From the NCBI GenBank assembly GCA_023425285.1, contig JAFACY010000104.1, positions 1-15,246 on the forward strand: 15,246 nucleotides of DNA, read 5' to 3'. This DNA is from Bacillota bacterium. Lineage in GTDB: Bacteria > Bacillota > Clostridia > Tissierellales > Sedimentibacteraceae. A program made the position numbers and the translations under genes. The notes under the pieces were generated by a model. The model had not been told where the DNA came from, ran no database searches, and was given only the letters and a program-made list of their open reading frames with translations. Positions 6,524-13,486 of the stretch are shown here, piece after piece (the first letter of the stretch is position 1; each line of letters opens with the position of its first letter).

Positions 6524-8614
6524 TTACACACTGAACAGCAGCTCACCGTAGGTCGGGTATGGCCAATACTTTGCCGCGGTGTTTACTTCAAGTTCGTCAA
6601 CCATTACACGAACCTCCTGCATTTTTGAAAATACGGAATTTCTGTAAAACAAGGCTGCCTCATTCACGTTGGCGCAGTTTCTTACCTCAATGAGCAAGTT
6701 ATCCAGTGTCTCCATGTCTCTGTACAGCGAAGCCGAAAGCAGTGAAAGCTTGGTAACCAGAGCCTTTTCAACATCGCAATTTGCATCGGGCAGGAAGGAT
6801 TTTTTAGAAGCTGCTGTTTCACACAGTTCGCTGATATATGAGGATACGGCAGGCAATATATCTTTTTTAATCATTTCTGTCATAGTCAATGCTTCAATGT
6901 TTATAACCTTGCAATAATCCTCCGTCAATATATCCATTCTTGAATGAATTTCTTTTTCCGAAAAAACTCCGAACTTTTCGAACACCCTTATATTTTTATC
7001 TGACGCAAAGTATGGCAGGGCTTCGGGAGTTGATTTTAAATTTAACAGACCTCTTCTCTCGGCTTCCCGTACCCACTCATCCGAGTAGTTGTTGCCGTTA
7101 AAAATTATTCTTTTATGATTTTTAACCGTATCCTTTATGATACATCCCAGTGTCTCATTGAAATTCTCAGCCTTTTCCAATATGTCCGCAAACCAAGACA
7201 GCTCCTCTGCAACGATGGTATTCAGCACCATGTTGGGTCCCGCTATCGATAATTTTGAGCCTACCATACGGAATTCAAATTTATTTCCCGTAAACGCAAA
7301 GGGCGATGTACGGTTCCTGTCCGTCGTATCCTTTGGTATGGCAGGGATAGCATCCACACCTATCGTCATTTCTCTCTTGTATTCCTTATCGTAAGCCACA
7401 TCCCCCTCTATGGATTCTAAAACGGATGTCAGCTCGTCTCCCAAAAACACGGACATTATGGCAGGCGGTGCTTCGTTTCCCCCGAGGCGGTGGTCATTTC
7501 CGGCAGTTGATACAGATACCTTCAGCATATCCTGATATTCGTCCACAGCCTTTATAACCGCAACCAAAAACAACAGAAATCTCGCGTTTTCACGAGGAGA
7601 ATTGCCGGGCTCCAGCAGATTGATACCTTCGTTTGTTGACAAAGACCAGTTGTTGTGCTTGCCGCTTCCGTTTATGCCTGCAAATGGCTTTTCGTGTAAA
7701 AGACATACCAGTCCATGCTTCAAGGCAATTCTTTTTAACAGCTCCATGGTCAGCTGATTGTGGTCTGAAGCAACATTTGTATTGGAAAACACAACTGCCA
7801 ACTCATGCTGTGCCGGTGCAACCTCATTATGCTCCGTCTTTGCCGGTATGCCTAATTTCCACAGCTCAGTGTTAAGCTCCTTCATGAATTCCTGAACTCT
7901 CGGCTTGATAACTCCGAAGTAATGATCCTCCAGCTCCTGTCCCTTGGGAGGCTTGGCGCCGAACAATGTCCTGCCCGTGTATATTAAGTCCTTTCTCCTG
8001 TCGTACAATTCCTTGTCTATCAGGAAATATTCCTGTTCAGGTCCCATGGTCGTAGTAATTCTTTTTGTTTCTTTGTCTCCGAATAATCTCAATATCCTGA
8101 GAGCCTGCTGATTAAGCACCTCCATGGAACGAAGCAGCGGTGTTTTCTTGTCAAGAACCTCTCCGCCGTAGGAGCAGAAGGCCGTCGGAATATACAATGC
8201 GGAGTCCTTTATGAACGCGTATGAGGTAGGGTCCCATGCGGTATATCCTCTTGCTTCAAATGTGGAGCGCAATCCTCCCGACGGAAAGCTTGATGCATCC
8301 GGCTCACCCTTTATGAGCTCCTTGCCTGAAAACTCCATGATAATTTTTCCGTCACCTGCTGATGACACGAAGCTGTCGTGCTTTTCCGCGGTTATTCCCG
8401 TCATTGGCTGGAACCAATGTGTAAAATGTGTTGCTCCCTTTTCAATAGCCCAATCCTTCATGGCATTTGCAACTACGTGTGCAACATTCAGATCCAGACT
8501 TTTTCCCTCCTGAATAGTTTGTTTCAGTGCCCTGTAAGTTACCTGAGGCAGTCTTTCCTTCATTACATCATCGTTAAAAACCATGCTTCCAAAAATGTCT
8601 GAAATATAACTCAT
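6524..8614 (-). CDS. glnN: Type III glutamine synthetase (GSIII)
   Basis: The 696-residue protein has the large GSIII size and makes glutamine from glutamate, ammonia and ATP. Family marks are TAEKHDSF (75-82), GPEQEYFL (191-198), EHNEVAPAQHEL (261-272, metal/substrate Glu and His), NGSGKHNNWSL (315-325) and AGNDHRLGGNEAPPA (371-385). The C-terminal roughly 200 residues form the helical extension typical of GSIII. The start is taken at ATG 8614: AAGGGAGG (8620-8627) lies 5 bases upstream, the protein then starts MSYISDIFGS as GSIII proteins do, and the promoter lies at 8703-8731. The frame stays open to 8773, but those codons cover the promoter and leader hairpin and are not translated in my view. 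The gene follows carB on the same strand. No intrinsic terminator is obvious on either side of it. Confidence 0.95.
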   Translation of the reverse strand: MSYISDIFGSMVFNDDVMKERLPQVTYRALKQTIQEGKSLDLNVAHVVANAMKDWAIEKGATHFTHWFQPMTGITAEKHDSFVSSAGDGKIIMEFSGKELIKGEPDASSFPSGGLRSTFEARGYTAWDPTSYAFIKDSALYIPTAFCSYGGEVLDKKTPLLRSMEVLNQQALRILRLFGDKETKRITTTMGPEQEYFLIDKELYDRRKDLIYTGRTLFGAKPPKGQELEDHYFGVIKPRVQEFMKELNTELWKLGIPAKTEHNEVAPAQHELAVVFSNTNVASDHNQLTMELLKRIALKHGLVCLLHEKPFAGINGSGKHNNWSLSTNEGINLLEPGNSPRENARFLLFLVAVIKAVDEYQDMLKVSVSTAGNDHRLGGNEAPPAIMSVFLGDELTSVLESIEGDVAYDKEYKREMTIGVDAIPAIPKDTTDRNRTSPFAFTGNKFEFRMVGSKLSIAGPNMVLNTIVAEELSWFADILEKAENFNETLGCIIKDTVKNHKRIIFNGNNYSDEWVREAERRGLLNLKSTPEALPYFASDKNIRVFEKFGVFSEKEIHSRMDILTEDYCKVINIEALTMTEMIKKDILPAVSSYISELCETAASKKSFLPDANCDVEKALVTKLSLLSASLYRDMETLDNLLIEVRNCANVNEAALFYRNSVFSKMQEVRVMVDELEVNTAAKYWPYPTYGELLFSV

Positions 8615-8646
8615 ATCGTCCTCCCTTAATAAATATTTGCGTAAAG

Positions 8647-8682
8647 AAAGGCGCGGTAGGAACATCATCCTACAGCGCCTTT
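8647..8682 (-). promoter_or_regulatory. Strong hairpin in the glnN 5' leader
   Basis: On the minus strand AAAGGCGCTGTAGGA faces TCCTACCGCGCCTTT around a 6-base loop TGATGT, pairing 14 of 15 positions with one T/C mismatch. It lies between the predicted transcription start (about 8696) and the SD (8620-8627). The bases after it are CTTTACGC, too poor in T for a good terminator, and it does not cover the SD. It may be a protein-binding or stability element, or a weak attenuator. The loop lacks the A1/G4 pattern of known ANTAR targets. Confidence 0.6.
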
Positions 8683-8702
8683 GCTGATTTTTTATAAAAG
8701 TG

Positions 8703-8731
8703 ATTATAAGCCTATAAATTATTCTTGTCAA
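8703..8731 (-). promoter_or_regulatory. Consensus sigma-A promoter for glnN
   Basis: A perfect TTGACA (8726-8731) and a perfect TATAAT (8703-8708) are separated by 17 bases on the minus strand. The predicted start is near 8696. The promoter lies in the 177-base gap between carB and glnN, so glnN has its own strong promoter and need not depend on carAB transcription. Confidence 0.88.
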
Positions 8732-8791
8732 TATCTTTTTTATTTTTAATCGTATTTTTTTATTTTTAAACATTTCCTGTCGTCCCGTGCA

Positions 8792-11700
8792 TTAATGATT
8801 CTCAGATATATTATATATATCAACATCCTCATCATTCTGATCCATACCGGACTCCATAACCTCTATCAGGGCTGCCACCGTGTCAAGAGAAGTCAGCACA
8901 TTTATGGATGCTTCCACGGAGGTTCTTCTTATTTTAAAACCGTCTGTACCGGAGTTGTTAGCCTTGGTAGGGATGTCTATAACAAGACCGATTTCACCGT
9001 TTTTAATATAATCTATTATGTTCGGTGTTTTTTCCGTCACCTTGTTGACAACCTCTGCATCAATTCCCTTATTGTTCAGATATTTAGCCGTATTTTCCGT
9101 AGCGATAATTCTATATCCCAAGGCATTAAGCTTCAGTGCAAGCTCCCTGAAATCTTCCTTGTCCGCATCTCTTATTGTGGCAAGGATTTTCTTGTTTTTA
9201 TCCGGTAGCTTCAGTCCCGCAGCTATGAAGCCCTTGTACATGGCTTCACAATATGTCCTGCCTATACCCAACACCTCTCCCGTGGATTTCATTTCAGGCC
9301 CTAAGCTCACCTCGACACCTGTGAGCTTCTGTGTTGAAAATACGGGTACCTTCACTGCCGTCAGCTCTGATTCCTTGTACATTCCTGTTCCATACGGCAT
9401 ATCTCTTAATTTCTCACCTAACATAACTCTTGTGGCGAGCTCAATCATTGGTATATTTGTAACCTTGCTTATATATGGAACTGTTCTTGAGGAACGCGGA
9501 TTAACCTCTATGATGTAAAGCTCATCCTTGTATTCAACAAATTGTATGTTTATCATTCCTATTGATTTTAATGCCTTTGCAATCTTTTTAGTAATTTCCT
9601 CAAGCTTCAGCTTGGTACTCACGCTTAAATTTTTCGGAGGATATATGGCGATGCTGTCTCCCGAATGTATACCGGCTCTTTCCAGATGCTCCATGATGCC
9701 GGGAATCAATATGTCGTCTCCGTCGCATATTGCATCCACTTCAATTTCTCTTCCCACCAGATATTTGTCTATAAGCACGGGATTTTTTGAGCTTTTGAAC
9801 GCATTTTTTAAATATGTGACAAGCTCCTTTTCAGTGTGGGTTATTTCCATTCCCTGACCGCCCAGTACGTATGACGGTCTTACCAGCACAGGGTATCCCA
9901 CCTGCTCTGCTGCGTTTATTCCGTCCTCGAGATTTAAAACTGCCTTTCCCACAGGTCTTTGTATATTTAAAGCCTCCAATATGGCCTCAAATTTTTCCCT
10001 GTCCTCGGCGGCATCTATCTGCTCGGGATTTGTACCGAGAATCGGTATGCTTTTTTCCCTGAAAAAATTGGCAAGCTTGATGGCTGTCTGTCCTCCGAAC
10101 TGGAGTATAACTCCGTCAGGCTGCTCCTTTTCCACTATGTTTAATACATCTTCTTCTGTCAACGGTTCAAAGTACAGCTTATCGGCTATATCGAAATCCG
10201 TGCTGACGGTTTCGGGATTATTGTTGATTATTATGGTTTCCACACCGCATTTTTGCAGGGCAAATATGCAGTGAACGGAGCAGTAATCAAATTCAACGCC
10301 TTGTCCGATTCGTATGGGTCCCGAGCCTATAACCAGTATTTTCTTTTTGTCCGATGTCTGCACCTCATCGTATTCATCGTAGGTTGAATAGTAATACGGT
10401 GATACTGCCTCAAATTCACCTGAACAGGTATCAACCATTTTGTATACGGCTTTGATGTTGAACTTCATCCTCAGGTTGTATATGTCATTTGGACCGGAGC
10501 CTGTCAGGTCCGCAATTCCCTTGTCGGAAAAGCCCATCTTCTTTAATTTTCGCAGCCAGTCCTCATTTATTTCTTCTATTTTTGTTTTTCTCAGTCTTTC
10601 CTCTTCAATAACTATGTTGAAGATTTTGTTCAGGAAGAATTCGTCTATTTTGGTCAGTTCAGCTATCCTGTCAACCCTGTAGCCTCTCCTTATGAGCTCG
10701 GCTATGTAAAACAGCCTCTCATCATCGGGAGTCTGGATTATAGACTTAAGCTCCGCCGTGCTTTTCTCCGCTGCCTTTTCGCTGTACAGGCTGTACTGCT
10801 TTATTTCCAGTGAACGCACCGCCTTTAACAGAGCTGCCTCAAAGTTGTTCCCTATTGCCATAACCTCGCCGGTTGCCATCATCTTTGTACCTAAAATTCT
10901 GTCGGCATAAAAGAATTTGTCAAAGGGCCACTTTGGAATTTTCAAAACAACGTAGTCAAGAGAAGGTTCAAATGCGGCATACGTCTTTTCGGTTACGGAG
11001 TTTTTTATTTCATCAAGTGTGTATCCCAGAGCTATTTTTGTGGCAACCTTCGCTATGGGATAGCCCGTTGCTTTTGAAGCAAGCGCCGATGAACGACTCA
11101 CACGCGGATTAATCTCGATGACCACATATTCAAAATTATTCGGATTCAATGCAAGCTGCACATTGCAGCCGCCTTCTATTCCTATGGCGTCTATTATTTT
11201 TATGGACGCAGTCCTGAGCATCTGGTATTCAACGTCCGACAGAGTCTGGGACGGAGCAACAACTATGCTGTCTCCCGTGTGAACTCCGACGGGGTCAAAG
11301 TTTTCCATGTTGCATATTGTGATGCAGGTACCGTTTTTGTCGCGCATTACCTCATATTCGATTTCCTTCCAGCCCTTGATGCTCTTTTCAATCAGCACCT
11401 GCTTGTTCATGCTGAGCTGCAGACCCTTTGATAAAATCTCGGTCAGTTCATACTCATTGTCGGCAATTCCGCCGCCGCTGCCTCCTAAGGTGTACGCAGG
11501 ACGGATTATGACAGGATAGCCTATCCTGCCCGCTGCCTCAATGCCTGCCTTTAAGTCGGTAACTATTTCGGAGTCCACTATGGGTTCACCGATTTCGTTC
11601 ATAGTCTTTTTAAACAGCTCTCTGTCTTCTCCCTTTTTTATGGAGTCAACACCTGTTCCTATTACTCTCACATTATATTTGTCCAATATTCCCTTATCGT

Positions 11701-12007
11701 AAAGCTCTACAGTCAGGTTAAGTCCCGTCTGTCCGCCCATTCCGGCAATTACGCTGTCGGGACGTTCCTTTGCAATGATTTTTTCAGCAAACTCAGCCGT
11801 AAGAGGTTCAATATACACCTTGTCCGCAATGTCCTTATCCGTCATAATTGTAGCGGGATTGGAATTTATCAATACTGTTTCTATTCCTTCCTCTCTCAGT
11901 GCCCTGCATGCCTGTGTGCCCGAATAGTCAAATTCCGCCGCCTGCCCTATAACAATGGGACCTGAGCCTATAACCAATACTTTTTTTATACTTGTGTCCA
12001 ATGCCAT
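8792..12007 (-). CDS. carB: Carbamoyl-phosphate synthase large chain
   Basis: The 1071-residue ammonia/bicarbonate-using subunit makes carbamoyl phosphate for pyrimidines and arginine. It has the internal duplication of the family. The first half starts with KKVLVIGSGPIVIGQAAEFD, has the ATP-grasp loop GGSGGG at 175-180 and EINPRVSRSSALASK at 298-312. The oligomerisation part spans about 400-550. The second half restarts with KKILVIGSGPIRIGQGVEFD at about 555-574 and ends its ATP-grasp with EVNPRSSRTVPY. The last approximately 135 residues are the MGS-like allosteric domain (EKTPNIIDYIKNGEIGLVI, then TSLDTVAALIE), the site of UMP/ornithine control in other bacteria. The ATG overlaps the carA stop by one base (TAATG). 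The length is complete and no frameshift is seen. Confidence 0.98.
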   Translation of the reverse strand: MALDTSIKKVLVIGSGPIVIGQAAEFDYSGTQACRALREEGIETVLINSNPATIMTDKDIADKVYIEPLTAEFAEKIIAKERPDSVIAGMGGQTGLNLTVELYDKGILDKYNVRVIGTGVDSIKKGEDRELFKKTMNEIGEPIVDSEIVTDLKAGIEAAGRIGYPVIIRPAYTLGGSGGGIADNEYELTEILSKGLQLSMNKQVLIEKSIKGWKEIEYEVMRDKNGTCITICNMENFDPVGVHTGDSIVVAPSQTLSDVEYQMLRTASIKIIDAIGIEGGCNVQLALNPNNFEYVVIEINPRVSRSSALASKATGYPIAKVATKIALGYTLDEIKNSVTEKTYAAFEPSLDYVVLKIPKWPFDKFFYADRILGTKMMATGEVMAIGNNFEAALLKAVRSLEIKQYSLYSEKAAEKSTAELKSIIQTPDDERLFYIAELIRRGYRVDRIAELTKIDEFFLNKIFNIVIEEERLRKTKIEEINEDWLRKLKKMGFSDKGIADLTGSGPNDIYNLRMKFNIKAVYKMVDTCSGEFEAVSPYYYSTYDEYDEVQTSDKKKILVIGSGPIRIGQGVEFDYCSVHCIFALQKCGVETIIINNNPETVSTDFDIADKLYFEPLTEEDVLNIVEKEQPDGVILQFGGQTAIKLANFFREKSIPILGTNPEQIDAAEDREKFEAILEALNIQRPVGKAVLNLEDGINAAEQVGYPVLVRPSYVLGGQGMEITHTEKELVTYLKNAFKSSKNPVLIDKYLVGREIEVDAICDGDDILIPGIMEHLERAGIHSGDSIAIYPPKNLSVSTKLKLEEITKKIAKALKSIGMINIQFVEYKDELYIIEVNPRSSRTVPYISKVTNIPMIELATRVMLGEKLRDMPYGTGMYKESELTAVKVPVFSTQKLTGVEVSLGPEMKSTGEVLGIGRTYCEAMYKGFIAAGLKLPDKNKKILATIRDADKEDFRELALKLNALGYRIIATENTAKYLNNKGIDAEVVNKVTEKTPNIIDYIKNGEIGLVIDIPTKANNSGTDGFKIRRTSVEASINVLTSLDTVAALIEVMESGMDQNDEDVDIYNISENH

Positions 12008-13071
12008 TATTTTGCTCCTTTATATAAATTGACAAAATCATCAAAGATAATATTCGAATCATGGGGTCCCGGACATGCCTCGGGATGATACTGAACTCCC
12101 ATTACCGGCAGATGCTTATGTCTTATACCCTCTATGGTTCCGTCGTTTATGTTTATGTGGGTCACTTCTATATCCTCGGTTAGTGATTCCTCCTTGATCA
12201 TGTATCCGTGATTTTGTGAGGTTATTGTCACCTTTCCCGTCTTTAAATCTTTAACGGGATGATTGCATCCTCTGTGACCGAATTTCATCTTGGTCGTTTC
12301 ACAGCCCAGTGCCAGCGCAATAAGCTGCACTCCGAGACATATGCCGGTTACGGGCATTTTGTGTATTAAGACTTTCAGGTTTTCAATTACCTCCGGCAAA
12401 TCCGTCGGGTCTCCCGGTCCGTTTGAAAGGAATATGCCGTCCAGGTTATATTTCAAAAGCTCGTCTGTCTTGGTGAACGCAGGGAATATAGTAACCTTGC
12501 AGCCCTTGTACAGGAATGAATTTACAATGTTGTTCTTAATTCCGAAATCTAAAATTCCTACGTGATGATTTCCCTCTCCTATGGTACTGATTTTCTTTGC
12601 TGTTACCTCTGCAACCGCAGTCTTGTTTGAAAAACCGTCAAAGTATTTGTTTATATCTTCATTTTCAATGTCAGCTGTTGTTATAAGTCCCTTCATTGTA
12701 CCCGCATTTCTTATAAGCTTGGTCAGATGTCTCGTATCAATGCCTTCAATGGCCATGATGTTATTTTTCTTCAGATACATGTCCAGATCAAATTCACATC
12801 TGAAGTTGTTTGGCTCCTGACATCTTTCCCTGATTATAAAACCTCTTACCTTGGGTGAATCCGACTGGGAATCGTCTATATTAATTCCGTAATTTCCTAT
12901 CAGGGGATACGTCATAGAAACAATCTGACCGTAGTAGGACGGATCTGTCAGAATTTCCTGATAGCCTGTCATACCTGTGTTAAATACCACTTCACCCACT
13001 GTATCTGAAATTTTTCCGAAGCAATTTCCTTCGAACGCAATCCCGTTTTCCAATATTAGTCTTCCTTTCAT
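12007..13071 (-). CDS. carA: Carbamoyl-phosphate synthase small chain (glutaminase)
   Basis: The 354-residue subunit hydrolyses glutamine and passes ammonia to CarB. The N-terminal CPSase-S domain (about 1-140) contains GEVVFNTGMTGYQEIL and EGIDTRHLTKLIR. The C-terminal class I glutamine amidotransferase domain has LSNGPGDP, the nucleophile Cys245 in GICLG, then SQNHGY, and the partner His329 and Glu331 in QYHPEACPGP. The start is put at 13071 (MKGRLILENG), four codons inside the longest frame, because GGAGG (13077-13081) lies 5 bases upstream of it while the outer ATG at 13083 overlaps that SD and has none of its own. CarA proteins usually begin in this way. It is translationally coupled to carB by a one-base overlap. 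A leader ORF and terminator precede it, so expression is probably attenuated. Confidence 0.96.
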   Translation of the reverse strand: MKGRLILENGIAFEGNCFGKISDTVGEVVFNTGMTGYQEILTDPSYYGQIVSMTYPLIGNYGINIDDSQSDSPKVRGFIIRERCQEPNNFRCEFDLDMYLKKNNIMAIEGIDTRHLTKLIRNAGTMKGLITTADIENEDINKYFDGFSNKTAVAEVTAKKISTIGEGNHHVGILDFGIKNNIVNSFLYKGCKVTIFPAFTKTDELLKYNLDGIFLSNGPGDPTDLPEVIENLKVLIHKMPVTGICLGVQLIALALGCETTKMKFGHRGCNHPVKDLKTGKVTITSQNHGYMIKEESLTEDIEVTHININDGTIEGIRHKHLPVMGVQYHPEACPGPHDSNIIFDDFVNLYKGAK

Positions 13072-13111
13072 ACCTGCCTCCATCTCATAATAATAAATTT
13101 GTTGAATAAGT

Positions 13112-13156
13112 AAAAAAAACGGCTACAAACACTAATGACAGTGTTCATAGCCGTTT
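13112..13156 (-). terminator. Intrinsic terminator (attenuator) in the carAB leader
   Basis: On the minus strand AAACGGCTATGAACACT (13156-13140) pairs with AGTGTTTGTAGCCGTTT (13133-13117) over 17 positions, two of them G/T wobbles. The loop is GTCATT (13139-13134), and the T run is 13119-13112. It stands between the predicted carA promoter and the carA start, 41 bases before the ATG. Its first paired base is the last base of the leader-peptide stop codon. Confidence 0.88.
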
Positions 13157-13242
13157 CATAAAATTAATTTTTTCCCGGAATTTGTTATATTTATTAATTT
13201 AATATTTATGTAATTTATATTAACAATCGACTTTTTATACAT
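13156..13242 (-). CDS. Putative 28-residue leader peptide of carAB
   Basis: A short ORF runs from ATG (13242-13240) to TGA (13158-13156). It has an excellent SD: GGAGG at 13252-13256, 9 bases before the ATG and about 10 bases after the predicted transcription start. The peptide begins MYKKSIV, then NINYININLINITN, then SGKKLIL. Six AAT Asn codons and seven Ile codons make up 13 of 28 residues, although AT-rich sequence favours such codons. The stop codon touches the 5' arm of the terminator, so a ribosome at the end of the ORF would cover that arm. I infer an attenuation role like that of E. coli pyrL. The peptide is not recognised by similarity and could in principle be an untranslated AT-rich stretch, but the SD and placement argue against that. 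Confidence 0.6.
   Translation of the reverse strand: MYKKSIVNINYINIKLINITNSGKKLIL
13209..13225. promoter_or_regulatory. GlnR/TnrA-like palindrome between carAB and glnA
   Basis: TGTAATTTATATTAACA matches TGTNA-N7-TNACA, the GlnR/TnrA operator consensus of Firmicutes, at all eight fixed positions. It lies inside the leader ORF, about 40-57 bases downstream of the predicted carA start site, where a bound repressor could block elongation. It is about 140 bases upstream of the proposed glnA -35. The region is AT-rich, so a chance match cannot be excluded, and no glnR gene is in the window. Confidence 0.4.
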
Positions 13243-13272
13243 AATACGCTACCTCCGAAATTACTATATAGA

Positions 13273-13301
13273 AATTTACCACAGATGGACGCAATTGTCA
13301 A
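13273..13301 (-). promoter_or_regulatory. Promoter for the carAB leader transcript
   Basis: A perfect TTGACA (13296-13301) is followed after 17 bases by TAAATT (13273-13278, 4 of 6 matches to TATAAT). The predicted start is near 13266, so the SD of the leader peptide comes almost at once. Confidence 0.7.
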
Positions 13302-13361
13302 TATGCATTTTTAAAAATATTTTAGTATATTTTTAAATTATTTTTATTGTGTAAAAATTTG

Positions 13362-13390
13362 TTCAAAATTCTTTATACTATGAATATAAA
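13362..13390 (+). promoter_or_regulatory. Possible glnA promoter with overlapping CodY-like box
   Basis: TTCAAA (13362-13367) and TATAAA (13385-13390) are 17 bases apart on the plus strand, with 4 and 5 matches to consensus. The leader would be about 90 bases. AATTTGTTCAAAATT (13356-13370) overlaps the -35 and differs from the CodY consensus AATTTTCWGAAAATT at three positions. Other AT-rich hexamers are possible, such as TATACT at 13374-13379. I see no strong hairpin in this leader. Confidence 0.35.
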
Positions 13391-13486
13391 AGCTGTATAC
13401 ATTGAAAAACTACCGTAAAAAATCTCGTAAAATTTTATTTATCTTCACTGCTCAATATGATACAATATACCCGGAGGTGTATTATA

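Noticed and set aside
8615..8773. 53-codon upstream extension of glnN
   Set aside because: It covers a perfect promoter and the leader hairpin, is Lys/Arg/Ile-rich with no GSIII similarity, and a strong SD precedes the ATG at 8614.
13072..13083. Earlier ATG for carA (four extra residues)
   Set aside because: It overlaps the SD of the inner start and has no SD of its own.
13084..13260. PyrR-type antiterminator leader for carAB
   Set aside because: No alternative fold competing with the terminator and no PyrR-binding loop pattern was found; the leader is short and mostly occupied by the ORF.
13457..13486. Earlier ATG for glnA
   Set aside because: Its first codons contain the GGAGG that serves the ATG at 13487; GSI proteins begin like the shorter form.
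13391..13486. ANTAR target hairpins in the glnA leader
   Set aside because: I looked for paired hairpins with hexaloops having A at 1 and G at 4 and found none; the leader is AT-rich with no stable stem.
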